64,000 bases of DNA from Bradyrhizobium lablabi (lineage in GTDB: Bacteria; Pseudomonadota; Alphaproteobacteria; Rhizobiales; Xanthobacteraceae): positions 992,001-1,056,000 of the forward strand of contig NZ_JAFCJK010000001.1 in assembly GCF_018131005.1 (NCBI RefSeq), read 5' to 3'. The notes beneath the pieces are model-generated. The model saw nothing but the letters and a program-made list of their open reading frames with translations, was not told the DNA's origin and ran no database searches. Both the position numbers and the translations under genes were made by a program. This document shows, piece after piece, positions 12,126-22,015 of this stretch; within the stretch, counting starts at the first letter, position 1, and each line of letters begins with the position of its first letter.

Positions 12126-12154
12126 TTGTCACCGGCCCCCCGGATCGACAAATT
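12126..12154 (+). promoter_or_regulatory. Possible promoter of hrcA
   Basis: TTGTCA at 12126-12131 is followed about 17 bases later by an AT-rich CAAATTAG, giving a loose -35/-10 pair 25-50 bases ahead of the hrcA GTG start. No CIRCE-type inverted repeat (TTAGCACTC-N9-GAGTGCTAA) is seen here. Weak evidence. Confidence 0.25.
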
Positions 12155-12179
12155 AGGGGTAATTGCGAGGGAGTGGAGT

Positions 12180-13280
12180 GTGGCTCACCACGATCCGATT
12201 GGTCTGATTGCACCACAGGCGGGGCTGGCGCAGCTCAACGAGCGGTCCCGCGATATTTTTCGTCAAATTGTCGAGAGCTACCTTGCGACCGGCGAGCCCG
12301 TCGGTTCGCGCAATGTTTCGCGCTTGATCGCGTTACCGCTGTCGCCGGCATCGGTCCGCAACGTGATGTCGGATCTCGAGCAACTCGGCCTGATCTACGC
12401 GCCGCACACCTCGGCCGGCCGGCTGCCGACCGAACTCGGCTTGCGCTTCTTCGTCGATGCCCTGATGCAGATCGGCGACCTCACCGAGGCGGAGCGGCAA
12501 TCGATCCAGACTCAGCTTGCCTCCGTGGGACGCGCCCAAACGGTCGAGGCCGCGCTCGGCGAAGCGCTGACGCGGCTGTCGGGCCTGACTCGCGCCGCGG
12601 CGGTCGTGCTGACGCCGAAGTCGAATGCGCGGCTGAAGCACATTGAGTTCGTGCGGCTCGAGCCGGAGAAGGCGTTGGTCGTGCTGGTCGGCGAGGACGG
12701 CCAGGTCGAAAACCGCGTGCTGGCCTTGCCGCCAGGCGTTCCCTCGTCTGCACTGATGGAGGCGACCAACTTCCTCAACGCCCGGATCCGCGGACGGACG
12801 CTCGCCGAAGTGCGCCTCGAACTCGAGACCGCGTTGACGCAGAGCCGCGCCGAACTCGACCAGCTTACGCAAAAGGTGATCGCCGCGGGAATCGCGAGCT
12901 GGTCCGGCGGCGAAAGCGAGGACCGGCAATTGATCGTGCGCGGCCACGCCAACCTGCTGGAGGATTTGCATGCGCTCGACGATCTGGAGCGCATCAAGTC
13001 GCTGTTCGACGATCTCGAGACCAAGCGCGGCGTGATCGATCTGCTCGGCCGCGCCGAGCGTGGCGAGGGGGTGCGGATTTTCATCGGCTCGGAGAACAAA
13101 CTGTTCTCGCTGTCCGGGTCATCGACCATCATCGCGCCCTACAGCGATGCTGCGGGGCGGATTGTCGGTGTGCTAGGTGTGATCGGCCCGACGCGGCTGA
13201 ACTATGCGCGGGTGATTCCGGCGGTGGATTACGCCGCGCGCATCGTCAGCAAGGTCTTGGGGGGTGACCTGGGCGGCTGA
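12180..13280 (+). CDS. hrcA: Heat-inducible transcriptional repressor HrcA
   Basis: Repressor that binds CIRCE operators, classically upstream of groESL, with GroEL modulating its activity. The 366-residue length fits the family. The N-terminal winged helix contains [31 protein letters not shown] and the typical [17 protein letters not shown]. The C-terminal sensor domain includes VRIFIGSEN and [21 protein letters not shown] at 12180 is taken as start: it has GAGGGAG just upstream and gives the family-typical N-terminus, whereas the ATG 54 bases earlier adds unrelated residues. It leads into grpE 163 bases downstream. Confidence 0.95.
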   Translation: MAHHDPIGLIAPQAGLAQLNERSRDIFRQIVESYLATGEPVGSRNVSRLIALPLSPASVRNVMSDLEQLGLIYAPHTSAGRLPTELGLRFFVDALMQIGDLTEAERQSIQTQLASVGRAQTVEAALGEALTRLSGLTRAAAVVLTPKSNARLKHIEFVRLEPEKALVVLVGEDGQVENRVLALPPGVPSSALMEATNFLNARIRGRTLAEVRLELETALTQSRAELDQLTQKVIAAGIASWSGGESEDRQLIVRGHANLLEDLHALDDLERIKSLFDDLETKRGVIDLLGRAERGEGVRIFIGSENKLFSLSGSSTIIAPYSDAAGRIVGVLGVIGPTRLNYARVIPAVDYAARIVSKVLGGDLGG

Positions 13281-13443
13281 TGTAGCGCCGGTAATTCAGT
13301 TTCATTTGACGCGCTTTTCTGAACCGGAGGTCACTTCACCCGGCAATGCCATGCTGCGCTTGATTTTCGTCGCCCAAAGCACGATATCCGGCCTAGCAAT
13401 CCCCAAGATTTGAATCGATGCGAGTTTTTCGAGAAGGCAAGCC

Positions 13444-14049
13444 ATGACCGATCCGAACCGGCCGAACGACAATGCCGAGAATCCGGCGCAAACCGGCGAG
13501 CCCGTGGTCTCCAGGCCCTACGTCATGCCCGACGATCCCGAGGTCGGATCGGTCGAGGCGCTGACCAAGGAACTGGCCGAAGCGCGCGACAAGACGCTGC
13601 GCACACTGGCCGAGATGGAAAATCTCCGGCAGCGCACCCGCCGCGAGGTCACCGACGCCAAGACCTACGGGATCACCGGATTCGCCCGCGATGTGCTTGA
13701 GATTGCCGACAATCTGCAGCGTGCGCTCGATGCGGTTCCCGCCGAAACCAAGGAGGCCGCAGATCCCGGCCTGAAGGCCTTGATTGAAGGCGTTGAGCTG
13801 ACCGAACGGTCGCTGCTCAACGCGCTGGAAAAGAACGGTGTCAGGAAATTCGATCCGATGGGTGAGAAGTTCGATCCGAACTTCCAGCAGGCGATGTTCG
13901 AGGTACCCGATCCGTCGGTGCCGTCAGGCACCGTGGTGCAGGTGGTGCAGGCTGGTTACATGATTGGCGAGCGCGTGCTGCGGCCAGCCCTGGTCGGCGT
14001 CGCCAAGGGTGGCGCGAAGGCCGCGCCCGCCGCCGATATCATCGCTTGA
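13444..14049 (+). CDS. grpE: Nucleotide exchange factor GrpE
   Basis: Cochaperone that speeds ADP release from DnaK. The 201-residue protein has an acidic, disordered N-terminus and a coiled-coil helix (about 38-75, with [23 protein letters not shown]). The beta-domain carries the family signature [32 protein letters not shown] and ends with [10 protein letters not shown]. Start ATG at 13444 is supported by the AAGGCAAG just upstream. It follows hrcA, but unlike the usual clusters dnaK is not next: two unrelated minus-strand genes intervene. Confidence 0.97.
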   Translation: MTDPNRPNDNAENPAQTGEPVVSRPYVMPDDPEVGSVEALTKELAEARDKTLRTLAEMENLRQRTRREVTDAKTYGITGFARDVLEIADNLQRALDAVPAETKEAADPGLKALIEGVELTERSLLNALEKNGVRKFDPMGEKFDPNFQQAMFEVPDPSVPSGTVVQVVQAGYMIGERVLRPALVGVAKGGAKAAPAADIIA

Positions 14050-14102
14050 TCCGCCGGCCTCGGCCGCGAATTGAACATCGGGAGCCCCAGACATCGAGAG
14101 AC

Positions 14103-14127
14103 TCGGTTCTGATTCAATCAGAGCCGA
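14103..14127. terminator. Hairpin between convergent grpE and nicotinamidase genes
   Basis: TCGGTTCTGAT (14103-14113) pairs with ATCAGAGCCGA (14117-14127) with one G-T mismatch and a 3-base loop. The loop is the stop codon of the minus-strand nicotinamidase gene, and the stem lies 54 bases after grpE. There is no clear T-tract, so a bidirectional terminator is only a suggestion. Confidence 0.4.
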
Positions 14128-14830
14128 TGTCCGACGATTGGATGCGTTTGACGCCGGCCTCGGCCATGTCGGCCCAGGCCTTGGCGAGTGACCCCTGCGT
14201 GTCGATGCCGCGGCATGCATCTTCCACCACATAGGTCTCGAAGCCGGCCTTTCGCGCATCGAGCGCAGTCCATGCCACGCAAAAATCGGTGGCGAGCCCT
14301 GCGACGAACACCCGCTCGACCTTGCGCGCCTTCAGATAGGCGGCAAGCCCGGTGGTGGTCTTGCCGTCGGCCTCGGTGAAGGCGGAGTAGCTGTCGACAT
14401 CCCTATGGAAGCCTTTGCGGATGATCAGGGCCGCCTGCGGGATCGCAAGATCCTTGGAGAGCGCGGAGCCCTCGGTGCCCTGAACGCAATGGTCGGGCCA
14501 CAGCACCTGCTTGCCATAGGCAAGGTCGATCGCCTCGAACGGCTTCTTGCCTGAATGGGCGGAGGCGAACGACACGTGTCCGGGCGTGTGCCAGTCCTGC
14601 GTGATCACCACATTGGCGAAGGTCTTGGCGATCTTGTTGATGACCGGCACCACTTGCTCGCCGTCCTTCACCGCGAGGCTCCCGCCGGGCAGGAAGCAGT
14701 TCTGCACGTCGATCACAAGCAGCGCCGAGACCTCGTCGGGCTTGATCGCCGCCGCCCGGAGCTCGTTTGAAACCAGGGTTGCAAGAGCCGTCGCGCCGAG
14801 ACCTGCAACAACCCGTCGTCGATCCAACAT
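14114..14830 (-). CDS. Tat-exported nicotinamidase / isochorismatase-family hydrolase
   Basis: PncA-type hydrolase that converts nicotinamide to nicotinate. The core is complete: LLVIDVQNCFLPGGSLAV (catalytic Asp near 41), the metal-site region DWHTPGHVSFASAH, WPDHCVQGTEGS, and GLATDFCVAW with nucleophile Cys184. The N-terminus DRRRVVAGLGATALATLV is a twin-arginine signal, unusual for a cytosolic salvage enzyme, so the protein probably acts in the periplasm. ATG at 14830 places the RR motif correctly; longer N-terminal readings run into the next gene's promoter region. It faces grpE. Gene symbol withheld because the exported form may have a different substrate range. Confidence 0.9.
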   Translation of the reverse strand: MLDRRRVVAGLGATALATLVSNELRAAAIKPDEVSALLVIDVQNCFLPGGSLAVKDGEQVVPVINKIAKTFANVVITQDWHTPGHVSFASAHSGKKPFEAIDLAYGKQVLWPDHCVQGTEGSALSKDLAIPQAALIIRKGFHRDVDSYSAFTEADGKTTTGLAAYLKARKVERVFVAGLATDFCVAWTALDARKAGFETYVVEDACRGIDTQGSLAKAWADMAEAGVKRIQSSDIGSD

Positions 14831-14928
14831 CGTGCCTCTCCTTGCTCGGTGAAACCGCATCAGGAGGCTAGTTCCGTTCACATACCAGCGAAAGTCGGAT
14901 TTTTCGGCACCGCCTGCGGAAGCTTCGA

Positions 14929-15867
14929 TCAGCCACGCGGCTGGATGCCGTCGCGCACGGCGCGGAACCGCGGGAACGCCTTTTCCCAATCGTCGCGTGG
15001 CGAACTGGCGATGATGCGCATCGAGGATTGCGAGCCGAACCGCAGCCACTGCACGATGGTCACCGGCGTGTTGTCCTTGCCGCTGGTCGCGTCGATCCGA
15101 GTCTCGTAGCCGGGCTGGCCGTCGATGCGGATCGGCTCGGACATCGTGATGCGTCCGTCGCGCACGCCGGGGATCGTGGTGGCGACCTGCCGGGCGAAGC
15201 GGCCGCGATCGTCCGGCGAGGCTGCGGTCGAGCCGATGACGGTGAGGATCATGAAGGGCCTGGTTTCGAGGCCGGACTTCTCGTCGCTGTCGGCGAGGAT
15301 CAGGGCCGCGCCCGGCGCCAGCATGCGGATGTTCTTGAAATCGCTGAATTGGGTAAGCTTGAACGGCATCAGGCCGAGTTGTTCGGCGACCGGCACCTCG
15401 TTGCGGATGACGGCGCTGGCAAACATCTGCCGCACGGCGTCGTCGGTGTAGATCTTCATGGCGTTCTCAGGCACCTGCACCGCGATGTAGCCGGAGAAAG
15501 TCGGGCCGGGGAGGATCATGGAATAGCGCCGCACGTTGGTCGCGCCGTCCCGCGTGCTTTCCGCCGTGTAATAGGCGAGTCCCGCCGCGGTCTCGAGGCT
15601 TTCGGGCTTGATCCCTCCGGTGCCTGCGGGATTGGCCTTGAAGGCGTTCGCGACCTCGCCGTAGGCGTCCGCGGGAAGATCGACGATCAGGACCTTGACG
15701 CCTTGGTCCTCGGTTTCGAAACCGATGAAGGATTTCGCACGGATCAGGCCGACCAGCGGCTTCATCCCGACATGTGCGCCCGGCGGAAATACGACGTCGT
15801 CCGCGGAGGCCGGCCAGATGGTGGCGATCAGCAAGGCAACCGCAACGAGGACTCGAAAGGGCATCAT
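14929..15867 (-). CDS. Secreted protein of unknown function
   Basis: About 312 residues beginning with a clear Sec signal peptide (MMPFRVLVAVALLIATIWPASA, cleavage near 22). The mature sequence has no cysteines apparent and no enzyme motif I can name. Conserved-looking stretches include GAHVGMKPLVGLI, PADAYGEVANAF and RFAVRDGIQP-like C-terminal residues. Similar signal-bearing proteins are common in Bradyrhizobium but uncharacterised. ATG at 15867 (or 15864) is chosen because a longer in-frame leader lacks a signal peptide. It lies upstream of the nicotinamidase on the same strand with a 98-base gap, so the two may be co-transcribed. Confidence 0.85.
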   Translation of the reverse strand: MMPFRVLVAVALLIATIWPASADDVVFPPGAHVGMKPLVGLIRAKSFIGFETEDQGVKVLIVDLPADAYGEVANAFKANPAGTGGIKPESLETAAGLAYYTAESTRDGATNVRRYSMILPGPTFSGYIAVQVPENAMKIYTDDAVRQMFASAVIRNEVPVAEQLGLMPFKLTQFSDFKNIRMLAPGAALILADSDEKSGLETRPFMILTVIGSTAASPDDRGRFARQVATTIPGVRDGRITMSEPIRIDGQPGYETRIDATSGKDNTPVTIVQWLRFGSQSSMRIIASSPRDDWEKAFPRFRAVRDGIQPRG

Positions 15868-16352
15868 GGAGGATCTACCGGTTTGCTTGCTTGGAGGCTG
15901 CTCAACGGGCCGGTGCAGGGCCTGGCGGACCTCGGTCAGTCGGGCCGCTTTTAGCGCTTTTGATGACCCTGCAACAGGGTCGGCCACTTCCTCGTTGGTC
16001 GCGTTGTCGGCGCCCACCCCTTCGGCGGGCCCCGACTTGCGCGGTTGCTCTTGGCCTTTGTGAGCGTTCACTCAACAGAGCGTTCCAATACCGCCGCGAC
16101 GGGTCGCCGTTGAATGATTGCCCATCTGTTAACATGTTGAGGGGCCGAGCCGGGCGGCCCCGGGAGTGACACAATCTTTCAAACGTCAGTCTTTTCAGGC
16201 ATCAACGTGGCGTCCAGTCCTTGCGGGGGCGACCCTCCCTCCTATATCAGGCTCACCGTCGCAATATCGCGAGTATGTGAACGTCTGGGGGTTCGGTTCG
16301 GAGCGCCGTCAGGGCCCAACCAATCTGCCGCAGCAAGAGGGATATGAAAACC
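15868..16352. other. Intergenic region between divergent secreted-protein gene and dnaK
   Basis: The 485 bases hold the start regions of both genes. Apart from the candidate heat-shock promoter at 16220-16247, I see no RNA gene or repeat. Some open reading frames extend here in several frames, but their composition is not gene-like. Confidence 0.5.
16220..16247 (+). promoter_or_regulatory. Candidate RpoH (sigma-32 type) promoter of dnaK
   Basis: CTTGCG at 16220 is followed, after a C-rich spacer, by CCTATAT at 16241-16247. This resembles the heat-shock pattern CTTG(AA)-N13-15-CCCCATNT. It lies about 105 bases before the dnaK start. Matching is partial in the -10 element. Confidence 0.45.
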
Positions 16353-18254
16353 ATGGGTAAGGTCATTGGGATCGACCTCGGCACCACGAATTCGTGCGTT
16401 GCCGTGATGGATGGCAAAAACGCGAAGGTGATCGAGAATGCCGAGGGCATGCGGACGACGCCGTCGATCGTTGCCTTCACTGACGATGGCGAGCGCCTCG
16501 TCGGCCAGCCGGCGAAGCGCCAGGCGGTGACCAATCCCGAGCGCACCTTCTTTGCGGTGAAGCGCCTCATCGGCCGCCGCTACGACGACCCGATGGTCGA
16601 GAAGGACAAGAAGCTCGTTCCCTACAAGATCGTCAAGGCATCGAACGGCGACGCCTGGGTCGAAGCCGACGGCAAAACCTATTCGCCCTCACAGGTCTCG
16701 GCTTTCATCCTACAGAAGATGAAGGAAACCGCAGAGGCGCATCTCGGCCAGAAGGTCGATCAGGCCGTCATCACGGTTCCGGCCTATTTTAACGACGCGC
16801 AACGTCAGGCGACCAAGGACGCCGGCAAGATCGCCGGCCTTGAGGTACTGCGCATCATCAATGAACCGACAGCGGCTGCGCTTGCCTACGGTCTCGACAA
16901 GTCGAAGGCCGGCACCATCGCGGTGTACGACCTCGGCGGCGGCACCTTCGACGTCTCGATCCTCGAGATCGGTGACGGCGTGTTCGAGGTGAAGTCCACC
17001 AACGGCGACACCTTTCTCGGCGGTGAAGACTTCGACATGCGCCTGGTTGGCTATCTCGCCGATGAATTTCAGAAGGAGCAGGGCATTAACCTGCGCAACG
17101 ACAAGCTCGCGCTGCAGCGTCTGAAAGAAGCGGCCGAAAAGGCCAAGATCGAGCTGTCGTCGACCACGCAGACTGAAATCAACCTGCCGTTCATCACGGC
17201 TGACCAGACCGGTCCGAAGCATCTGACGATGAAGCTGACCCGCGCCAAGTTCGAGGCGCTGGTGGCCGATCTCGTGGAGAAGACCATCGAGCCGTGCCGC
17301 AAGGCGCTGAAGGATGCCGGTCTTACCGCCGGCGAAATCGGCGAGGTGGTGCTGGTCGGCGGCATGACCCGCATGCCCAAGATCCAGGAAATGGTGAAGC
17401 AGTTCTTCGGCAAGGAGCCGCACAAGGGCGTCAATCCCGACGAGGTCGTGGCGATCGGCGCCGCGATTCAGGCCGGCGTGCTGCAGGGCGACGTCAAGGA
17501 CGTGCTGCTGCTCGACGTGACCCCGCTCTCGCTGGGCATCGAGACGCTGGGCGGCGTGTTCACCCGCATCATCGACCGCAACACCACGATCCCGACCAAG
17601 AAGAGCCAGGTGTTTTCGACGGCCGAGGACAATCAGAACGCCGTCACCATCCGCGTCTTCCAGGGCGAGCGCGAAATGGCGGCCGACAACAAGATGCTCG
17701 GTCAGTTCGACCTGATGGGTATTCCGCCGGCTCCGCGCGGCATGCCGCAGATCGAGGTGACCTTCGATATCGACGCCAACGGCATCGTCAACGTGTCGGC
17801 GAAGGACAAGGCGACCGGCAAGGAACAGCAGATCCGGATTCAGGCGTCCGGCGGTCTGTCCGAGTCCGACATCGAGAAGATGGTCAAGGACGCCGAGGCC
17901 AATGCGGCCGAGGACAAGAAGCGCCGCGAGGCGGTCGATGCCAAGAACCACGCCGATGGTCTGGTGCATTCGACCGAGAAGGCGTTGGCCGAGCACGGTT
18001 CGAAGATTTCGGAGACCGAGCGCCGCTCGATCGAAGACGCTGTCAGCGACCTCAAGGAAGCGTTGAAGGGCGACGATGCCGAGGCGATCAAGGCCAAGAC
18101 CAATACGCTGGCACAAGCTTCGATGAAGCTCGGTGAAGCGATGTACAAGCAGCAGGCGGAGTCCGATGCGGCCAAGGACGCTGCGAAGGACGACGTTGTC
18201 GACGCGGAATTCACCGAGGTCGACGACGACAAGAACAACAAGAAGTCTGCTTAA
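16353..18254 (+). CDS. dnaK: Chaperone protein DnaK (Hsp70)
   Basis: ATP-dependent cytosolic Hsp70. The N-terminal nucleotide-binding domain begins [20 protein letters not shown], with [25 protein letters not shown] and the [13 protein letters not shown] motif. The substrate-binding domain follows ([17 protein letters not shown]), then an alpha-helical lid and a charged tail ending [10 protein letters not shown], the usual C-terminal signature. The family start is MGKVIG at 16353, giving 633 residues. An in-frame ATG at 16344 with AGAGGGA upstream would add three residues. dnaJ follows 149 bases later. A heat-shock-type promoter lies upstream. Confidence 0.98.
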   Translation: MGKVIGIDLGTTNSCVAVMDGKNAKVIENAEGMRTTPSIVAFTDDGERLVGQPAKRQAVTNPERTFFAVKRLIGRRYDDPMVEKDKKLVPYKIVKASNGDAWVEADGKTYSPSQVSAFILQKMKETAEAHLGQKVDQAVITVPAYFNDAQRQATKDAGKIAGLEVLRIINEPTAAALAYGLDKSKAGTIAVYDLGGGTFDVSILEIGDGVFEVKSTNGDTFLGGEDFDMRLVGYLADEFQKEQGINLRNDKLALQRLKEAAEKAKIELSSTTQTEINLPFITADQTGPKHLTMKLTRAKFEALVADLVEKTIEPCRKALKDAGLTAGEIGEVVLVGGMTRMPKIQEMVKQFFGKEPHKGVNPDEVVAIGAAIQAGVLQGDVKDVLLLDVTPLSLGIETLGGVFTRIIDRNTTIPTKKSQVFSTAEDNQNAVTIRVFQGEREMAADNKMLGQFDLMGIPPAPRGMPQIEVTFDIDANGIVNVSAKDKATGKEQQIRIQASGGLSESDIEKMVKDAEANAAEDKKRREAVDAKNHADGLVHSTEKALAEHGSKISETERRSIEDAVSDLKEALKGDDAEAIKAKTNTLAQASMKLGEAMYKQQAESDAAKDAAKDDVVDAEFTEVDDDKNNKKSA

Positions 18255-18403
18255 GCCGCGAGCTGGAAATGATGGCCCTCACGCCAAAGAGCACGCAGCG
18301 CGTCTCGACGGGGTGGGGGTCATTTTTCGTTAAGCCGATCGCCGCATCTTCCAGACCAGCGCGATTCTCTGCGATGGCGACGAACTTCGGACGGAATTGA
18401 AGG

Positions 18404-19537
18404 ATGTCCACCAAGCGCTGCTATTACGAAACCCTCGAGGTCGAGCGGAACGCGGACGAGACCAAGCTCAAGGCAGCTTTCCGCAAGCTCGCGATGAAGT
18501 GGCATCCGGATCGCAATCCCGGCGATGCGCAGAGCGAGATCCGGTTCAAGGAAATCAACGAGGCCTACGAGGTGCTGAAGGACGGCGACAAGCGCGCCGC
18601 CTATGATCGCTTTGGCCATGCCGCGTTCGAACAGGGCATGGGCGGTGGCGGTCCCGGCTTCGGCGCGGGCTTCGCCTCGTCATTCTCCGATATTTTCGAG
18701 GACCTGTTCGGCATGGCCGGGCAGCGCCGCAGCGGCGGCCGCGAGCGCGGCGCCGACCTGCGCTACAACATGGAGATCACTCTCGAGGACGCCTTCCAGG
18801 GCAAGACCGCGCAAATCGAGATTCCAGTTTCCGTTACCTGTGAAACCTGCTCGGGCACCGGCGCCAAGGCCGGCACCAAGCCGAAGACGTGCTCGCATTG
18901 TGGCGGTGCCGGTCGTGTCAGGCAGGCCCAGGGCTTCTTCACGCTGGAGCGCACCTGCCCCGGCTGCCAGGGCCGCGGCCAGATGATCGAGGACGCCTGC
19001 ACCTCCTGTGTCGGGTCGGGTCGAGTGACGCGCGACCGCACCTTGTCGGTCAACATTCCCCCGGGCGTGGAGGACGGCACGCGCATTCGCCTTGCGGGCG
19101 AAGGCGAGGCCGGCATCCGCGGCGGCCCGCCAGGCGATCTCTACATCTTCCTGTCGCTGACAGCGCACCAGTTCTTCCAGCGCGATGGCGCCGACCTGCA
19201 TTGCCGTGTGCCGATCTCGATGGTGACGGCGGCGCTCGGTGGCGAATTCGAGGTGCCAACTATCGACAAGGGCAAGACCAAGGTAAAGGTGCCGTCCGGC
19301 ACACAATCTGGGCGGCGCTTCCGCATCGCAGCAAAGGGCATGCCGGTGCTGCGCTCGCGTCAGACCGGCGACATGTACGTCCAGGTTGTGGTCGAAACGC
19401 CGCAGAATCTGACCAGGAAGCAGCAGGAATTGCTGATGGAGTTTGAAAAACTGTCGTCGGGTGCGACGCAGCCGGAGGCGGCGGGTTTCTTCTCTAAGGT
19501 CAAGGACTTCTTCGGAAGTCGTTCCGTCCAGCAGTAG
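18404..19537 (+). CDS. dnaJ: Chaperone protein DnaJ (Hsp40)
   Basis: Type I J-protein that stimulates DnaK ATPase and delivers substrates. 377 residues. The J domain (1-70) contains the HPD motif in [12 protein letters not shown] Gly/Phe-rich segment follows, then the zinc domain with four CxxCxGxG repeats ([32 protein letters not shown]), and the C-terminal substrate domains. ATG at 18404 is the family start. Pairing with upstream dnaK implies shared heat-shock control. Confidence 0.98.
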   Translation: MSTKRCYYETLEVERNADETKLKAAFRKLAMKWHPDRNPGDAQSEIRFKEINEAYEVLKDGDKRAAYDRFGHAAFEQGMGGGGPGFGAGFASSFSDIFEDLFGMAGQRRSGGRERGADLRYNMEITLEDAFQGKTAQIEIPVSVTCETCSGTGAKAGTKPKTCSHCGGAGRVRQAQGFFTLERTCPGCQGRGQMIEDACTSCVGSGRVTRDRTLSVNIPPGVEDGTRIRLAGEGEAGIRGGPPGDLYIFLSLTAHQFFQRDGADLHCRVPISMVTAALGGEFEVPTIDKGKTKVKVPSGTQSGRRFRIAAKGMPVLRSRQTGDMYVQVVVETPQNLTRKQQELLMEFEKLSSGATQPEAAGFFSKVKDFFGSRSVQQ

Positions 19538-19629
19538 CCGGCATGCTTGACCATGGCTGCTCCGACCTATACGTCTTTATGACCGTTTTCTGACAACCGC
19601 GCGATCGTGCGGTCCCGCCTGGTAGCGAC

Positions 19630-20232
19630 ATGTCCCTGCAATCGTCCGCGCGCGCGTTGAAGAAGCCCCCCCGTCTGGACGACGAGGTCCGTTTCCTTCG
19701 CTCATGGATCGAGAAGCCGCTGCATATGGGCGCGGTGATGCCGTCTGGGCGGCTGCTTGCCCGCACCATGGCGCAATATGTCGATGCGCACGCGGAAGGA
19801 CCGGTCGTCGAACTTGGGCCGGGCACCGGTGCGATCACCAATGCGCTGATCGAGCATGGCGTCGATCAGAAGCGGCTCGTACTGGTCGAATACAATCCTG
19901 GCTTCTGCGCGCTCCTGGGCGAACGCTACCCACAAGCCAAGGTCGTCCAGGGCGATGCCTATGCGCTCCGCGATTCGCTGTGGGACGTCCTGAAAGCTCC
20001 GGCATCGGCTGTGGTCTCCGGCCTGCCGCTGGTCACCAAGCCGATGCTGACGCGCTTGAGGCTCGTCCGCGACGCATTCCTGATGCTCGCCCCGCACGCG
20101 CCCTTCGTTCAATTCACCTATTCGGTCGTGCCCCCGATTCCCAAATCGTTGCCGGGCGTGTCCACGGAAGCTTCCGAGCGGATCTGGATGAACCTTCCAC
20201 CCGCCCGGGTCTGGGTGTATCGCAAGGGTTGA
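19630..20232 (+). CDS. pmtA: Phosphatidylethanolamine/phospholipid N-methyltransferase (PmtA)
   Basis: SAM-dependent enzyme that methylates phosphatidylethanolamine toward phosphatidylcholine, a membrane lipid important to rhizobia. The 200-residue size and Sinorhizobium/Rhodobacter-type pattern fit. Motifs are FLRSWIEKPLHMGAVMPSGR near the N-terminus, the SAM motif VVELGPGTGAITNAL, and a post-motif SGLPLVTKP. The protein also resembles rRNA adenine dimethylases, with which this family is often confused. It lies 92 bases after dnaJ on the same strand, a neighbourhood I recall from Bradyrhizobium. Confidence 0.88.
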   Translation: MSLQSSARALKKPPRLDDEVRFLRSWIEKPLHMGAVMPSGRLLARTMAQYVDAHAEGPVVELGPGTGAITNALIEHGVDQKRLVLVEYNPGFCALLGERYPQAKVVQGDAYALRDSLWDVLKAPASAVVSGLPLVTKPMLTRLRLVRDAFLMLAPHAPFVQFTYSVVPPIPKSLPGVSTEASERIWMNLPPARVWVYRKG

Positions 20233-20277
20233 TCGCTCTGCGCCGTCGCGCGGGCTCGTCCTGAACGCGATTTCAAA

Positions 20278-20856
20278 ATGTCCGCGCTGAAAATCCTCGT
20301 GATCCCTGGATCGCTTCGCACTGGCTCGCTCAATGCGAAGCTCGCGGCCGTCGCGGCACAGGAACTGGTGCGGCAAGGTGCCGACGTCACCCGCATCTCG
20401 CTCGCCGACTTCCCGCTTCCGATCTATGACGGCGACCTGCAGGCCAAGTCGGGCGTGCCCAAGAACGCCGTCAATCTCAAGCGCATGGTCAGCGCCCATC
20501 ACGGCGTACTGATCGTGACGCCGGAGTATAATTCATCGGTGCCGGCACTGGTGAAGAACACCATTGACTGGATGAGCCGGGTGCAGGACCAGCACGAAGC
20601 CCGCGGCGAGGTGTTCCGCGACCGCGCCTTCGCGATCGCCGCCGCGTCCGGCAACCGGCTCGGCGGCACGCGCGCACTCGCCGCGCTGCGGCTGATTCTT
20701 ACGGCCTGCCACGCAACCGTGATCCCCAATCAGCTCGCACTGTCATTTGCGGAGCATGCCTACGACGATATGGACCAGCTGAAGCATCACGCCGACGTCG
20801 ACGCGATGCAGGCAATGACGCGGCAGTTGATCGACTTCTCCCAACACATGATGTGA
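20278..20856 (+). CDS. NADPH-dependent FMN reductase family protein
   Basis: Flavodoxin-like quinone or azo-compound reductase of 192 residues. The FMN phosphate loop is IPGSLRTGSLNAKLA near the N-terminus, and TPEYNSSVPALVKNTIDWMSR is the second conserved flavin-site block. Substrate is not predictable; family members reduce quinones, chromate or FMN using NAD(P)H. The stop is six bases before pyrF, suggesting one transcript with pyrF and the DUF1330 gene. Confidence 0.9.
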   Translation: MSALKILVIPGSLRTGSLNAKLAAVAAQELVRQGADVTRISLADFPLPIYDGDLQAKSGVPKNAVNLKRMVSAHHGVLIVTPEYNSSVPALVKNTIDWMSRVQDQHEARGEVFRDRAFAIAAASGNRLGGTRALAALRLILTACHATVIPNQLALSFAEHAYDDMDQLKHHADVDAMQAMTRQLIDFSQHMM

Positions 20857-20862
20857 GGTGAC

Positions 20863-21573
20863 ATGCAGAGAGCCAGTGTCGCGCCGAGAGACCGGTTGAT
20901 CGTGGCGCTCGATCTGCCGGCCATTGCCGCAGCCGAGGCGATGATCGAAACGCTTGGTGACAGCGTGAACTTCTACAAGATCGGCTATCAGCTCGCGTAT
21001 GCTGGCGGCTTGCCGCTTGCGAAGCAACTCGCAAGCCGTGGCAAGAAGGTGTTCCTGGATCTCAAGATGCACGACATCGGCAACACCGTCGCGCGCGGCG
21101 TGGAAAGCGTGGCAAATCTCGGTGCAACCTTCCTCACCGTGCATGCCTATCCGCAGACGATGAAGGCCGCAGTCGAGGCACGCGCCGGTTCGGGCCTGAA
21201 GATCCTGGCCGTCACGGTGCTGACCTCTTATGACGATGGCGACCTTCATGCGGCGGGCTATCGCCTCAACGTCGCCGACCTCGTCGAGGCGCGCGCCCGG
21301 CAGGCGCAGGAGTTCGGCGTCGATGGCATTGTGAGCTCGCCTGAAGAAGCGGCCGCGCTGCGTAAGATCGTCGGCCATCAGATGAACCTGGTGACTCCGG
21401 GGATTCGCCCCGCGGGATCTGCGACCGATGACCAGAAGCGCATCATGACACCGGCGCGCGCTATTTCTGCCGGCGCTGACTATCTGGTGGTTGGTCGGCC
21501 GGTGATGGAAGCCGGCGATCCCAAGGCCGCCGCCGAGGCCATCCAGGGCGAGATCGCGCGGGCGCTGTCCTGA
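20863..21573 (+). CDS. pyrF: Orotidine 5'-phosphate decarboxylase
   Basis: Last step of de novo UMP synthesis (OMP to UMP), a homodimeric TIM barrel. 236 residues. Visible motifs are RLIVALDLP (substrate Asp), [13 protein letters not shown] with the binding Lys, the catalytic [17 protein letters not shown] (Lys and Asp), and the phosphate-binding [10 protein letters not shown] and [10 protein letters not shown]. The family is group I. ATG at 20863 follows the upstream stop by six bases. Confidence 0.97.
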   Translation: MQRASVAPRDRLIVALDLPAIAAAEAMIETLGDSVNFYKIGYQLAYAGGLPLAKQLASRGKKVFLDLKMHDIGNTVARGVESVANLGATFLTVHAYPQTMKAAVEARAGSGLKILAVTVLTSYDDGDLHAAGYRLNVADLVEARARQAQEFGVDGIVSSPEEAAALRKIVGHQMNLVTPGIRPAGSATDDQKRIMTPARAISAGADYLVVGRPVMEAGDPKAAAEAIQGEIARALS

Positions 21574-21596
21574 GCAGCAACAAGGAGAATAAACAG

Positions 21597-21899
21597 ATGC
21601 CGAAGGGATACTGGATCGGACGCGTCGACGTTCATAACGAAGACGGTTACAAACCCTATGCGACCGCCAACCTTCCGATTTTCAAGAAGTTCGGCGGCCG
21701 TTATGTCGTGCGCGGTGGCCAGTTCACCGGCGTCGAAGGTCAAAGCCGCTCACGCAATGTCGTGATCGAATTTCCCGATTTTGAGACGGCGATGGCCTGC
21801 TACCGCTCGCCGGAATACCAGGCCAATATCGAGGTGCGGCAGCCGCATTCGATCGCCGATCTCATCATCATCGAGGGCTATGACGGCCCGCAGCCCTGA
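21597..21899 (+). CDS. DUF1330 domain-containing protein
   Basis: A complete 100-residue single-domain protein of the dimeric alpha-beta barrel (ferredoxin-like) superfamily. Family features are KGYWIGRVDVHNEDGYKPY at the start, the RYVVRGGQFTGVEG strand, and the C-terminal VVIEFPDFETAMACYRSPEYQ. Function unknown; relatives include small oxygenase or stress-response folds. It follows pyrF by 23 bases with a good GGAG site, so probably the same transcript. Confidence 0.9.
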   Translation: MPKGYWIGRVDVHNEDGYKPYATANLPIFKKFGGRYVVRGGQFTGVEGQSRSRNVVIEFPDFETAMACYRSPEYQANIEVRQPHSIADLIIIEGYDGPQP

Positions 21900-21939
21900 G
21901 ACACGCAGGCCGCCGGAACCGGCCTCCCGAATCACACCG

Positions 21940-21995
21940 CTAGGGCATGATCCCGGCCGGAAAACCGGTTTCCACTTTTCCGGTTCATGCTTTAT
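21940..21995 (+). repeat. Short palindromic variant of the dispersed repeat
   Basis: Starts CTAGGGCATGATCC and ends TTCATGCTTTAT, with GCCGGAAAACCGGT in between. The ends match those of the full-length repeats at 9325, 29224, 32567 and 38576, while the long middle is missing. It lies between the DUF1330 gene and dapB. Confidence 0.55.
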
Positions 21996-22015
21996 ACGGC
22001 CTGAAGAGGTGAGCC

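Noticed and set aside
12018..12179. CIRCE operator near hrcA
   Set aside because: No TTAGCACTC/GAGTGCTAA pair was found upstream of hrcA, grpE, dnaK or dnaJ.
16710..18116. A long open frame opposite dnaK (468 codons)
   Set aside because: It is antisense to a strongly conserved gene, with composition typical of high-GC shadow frames and no family match.
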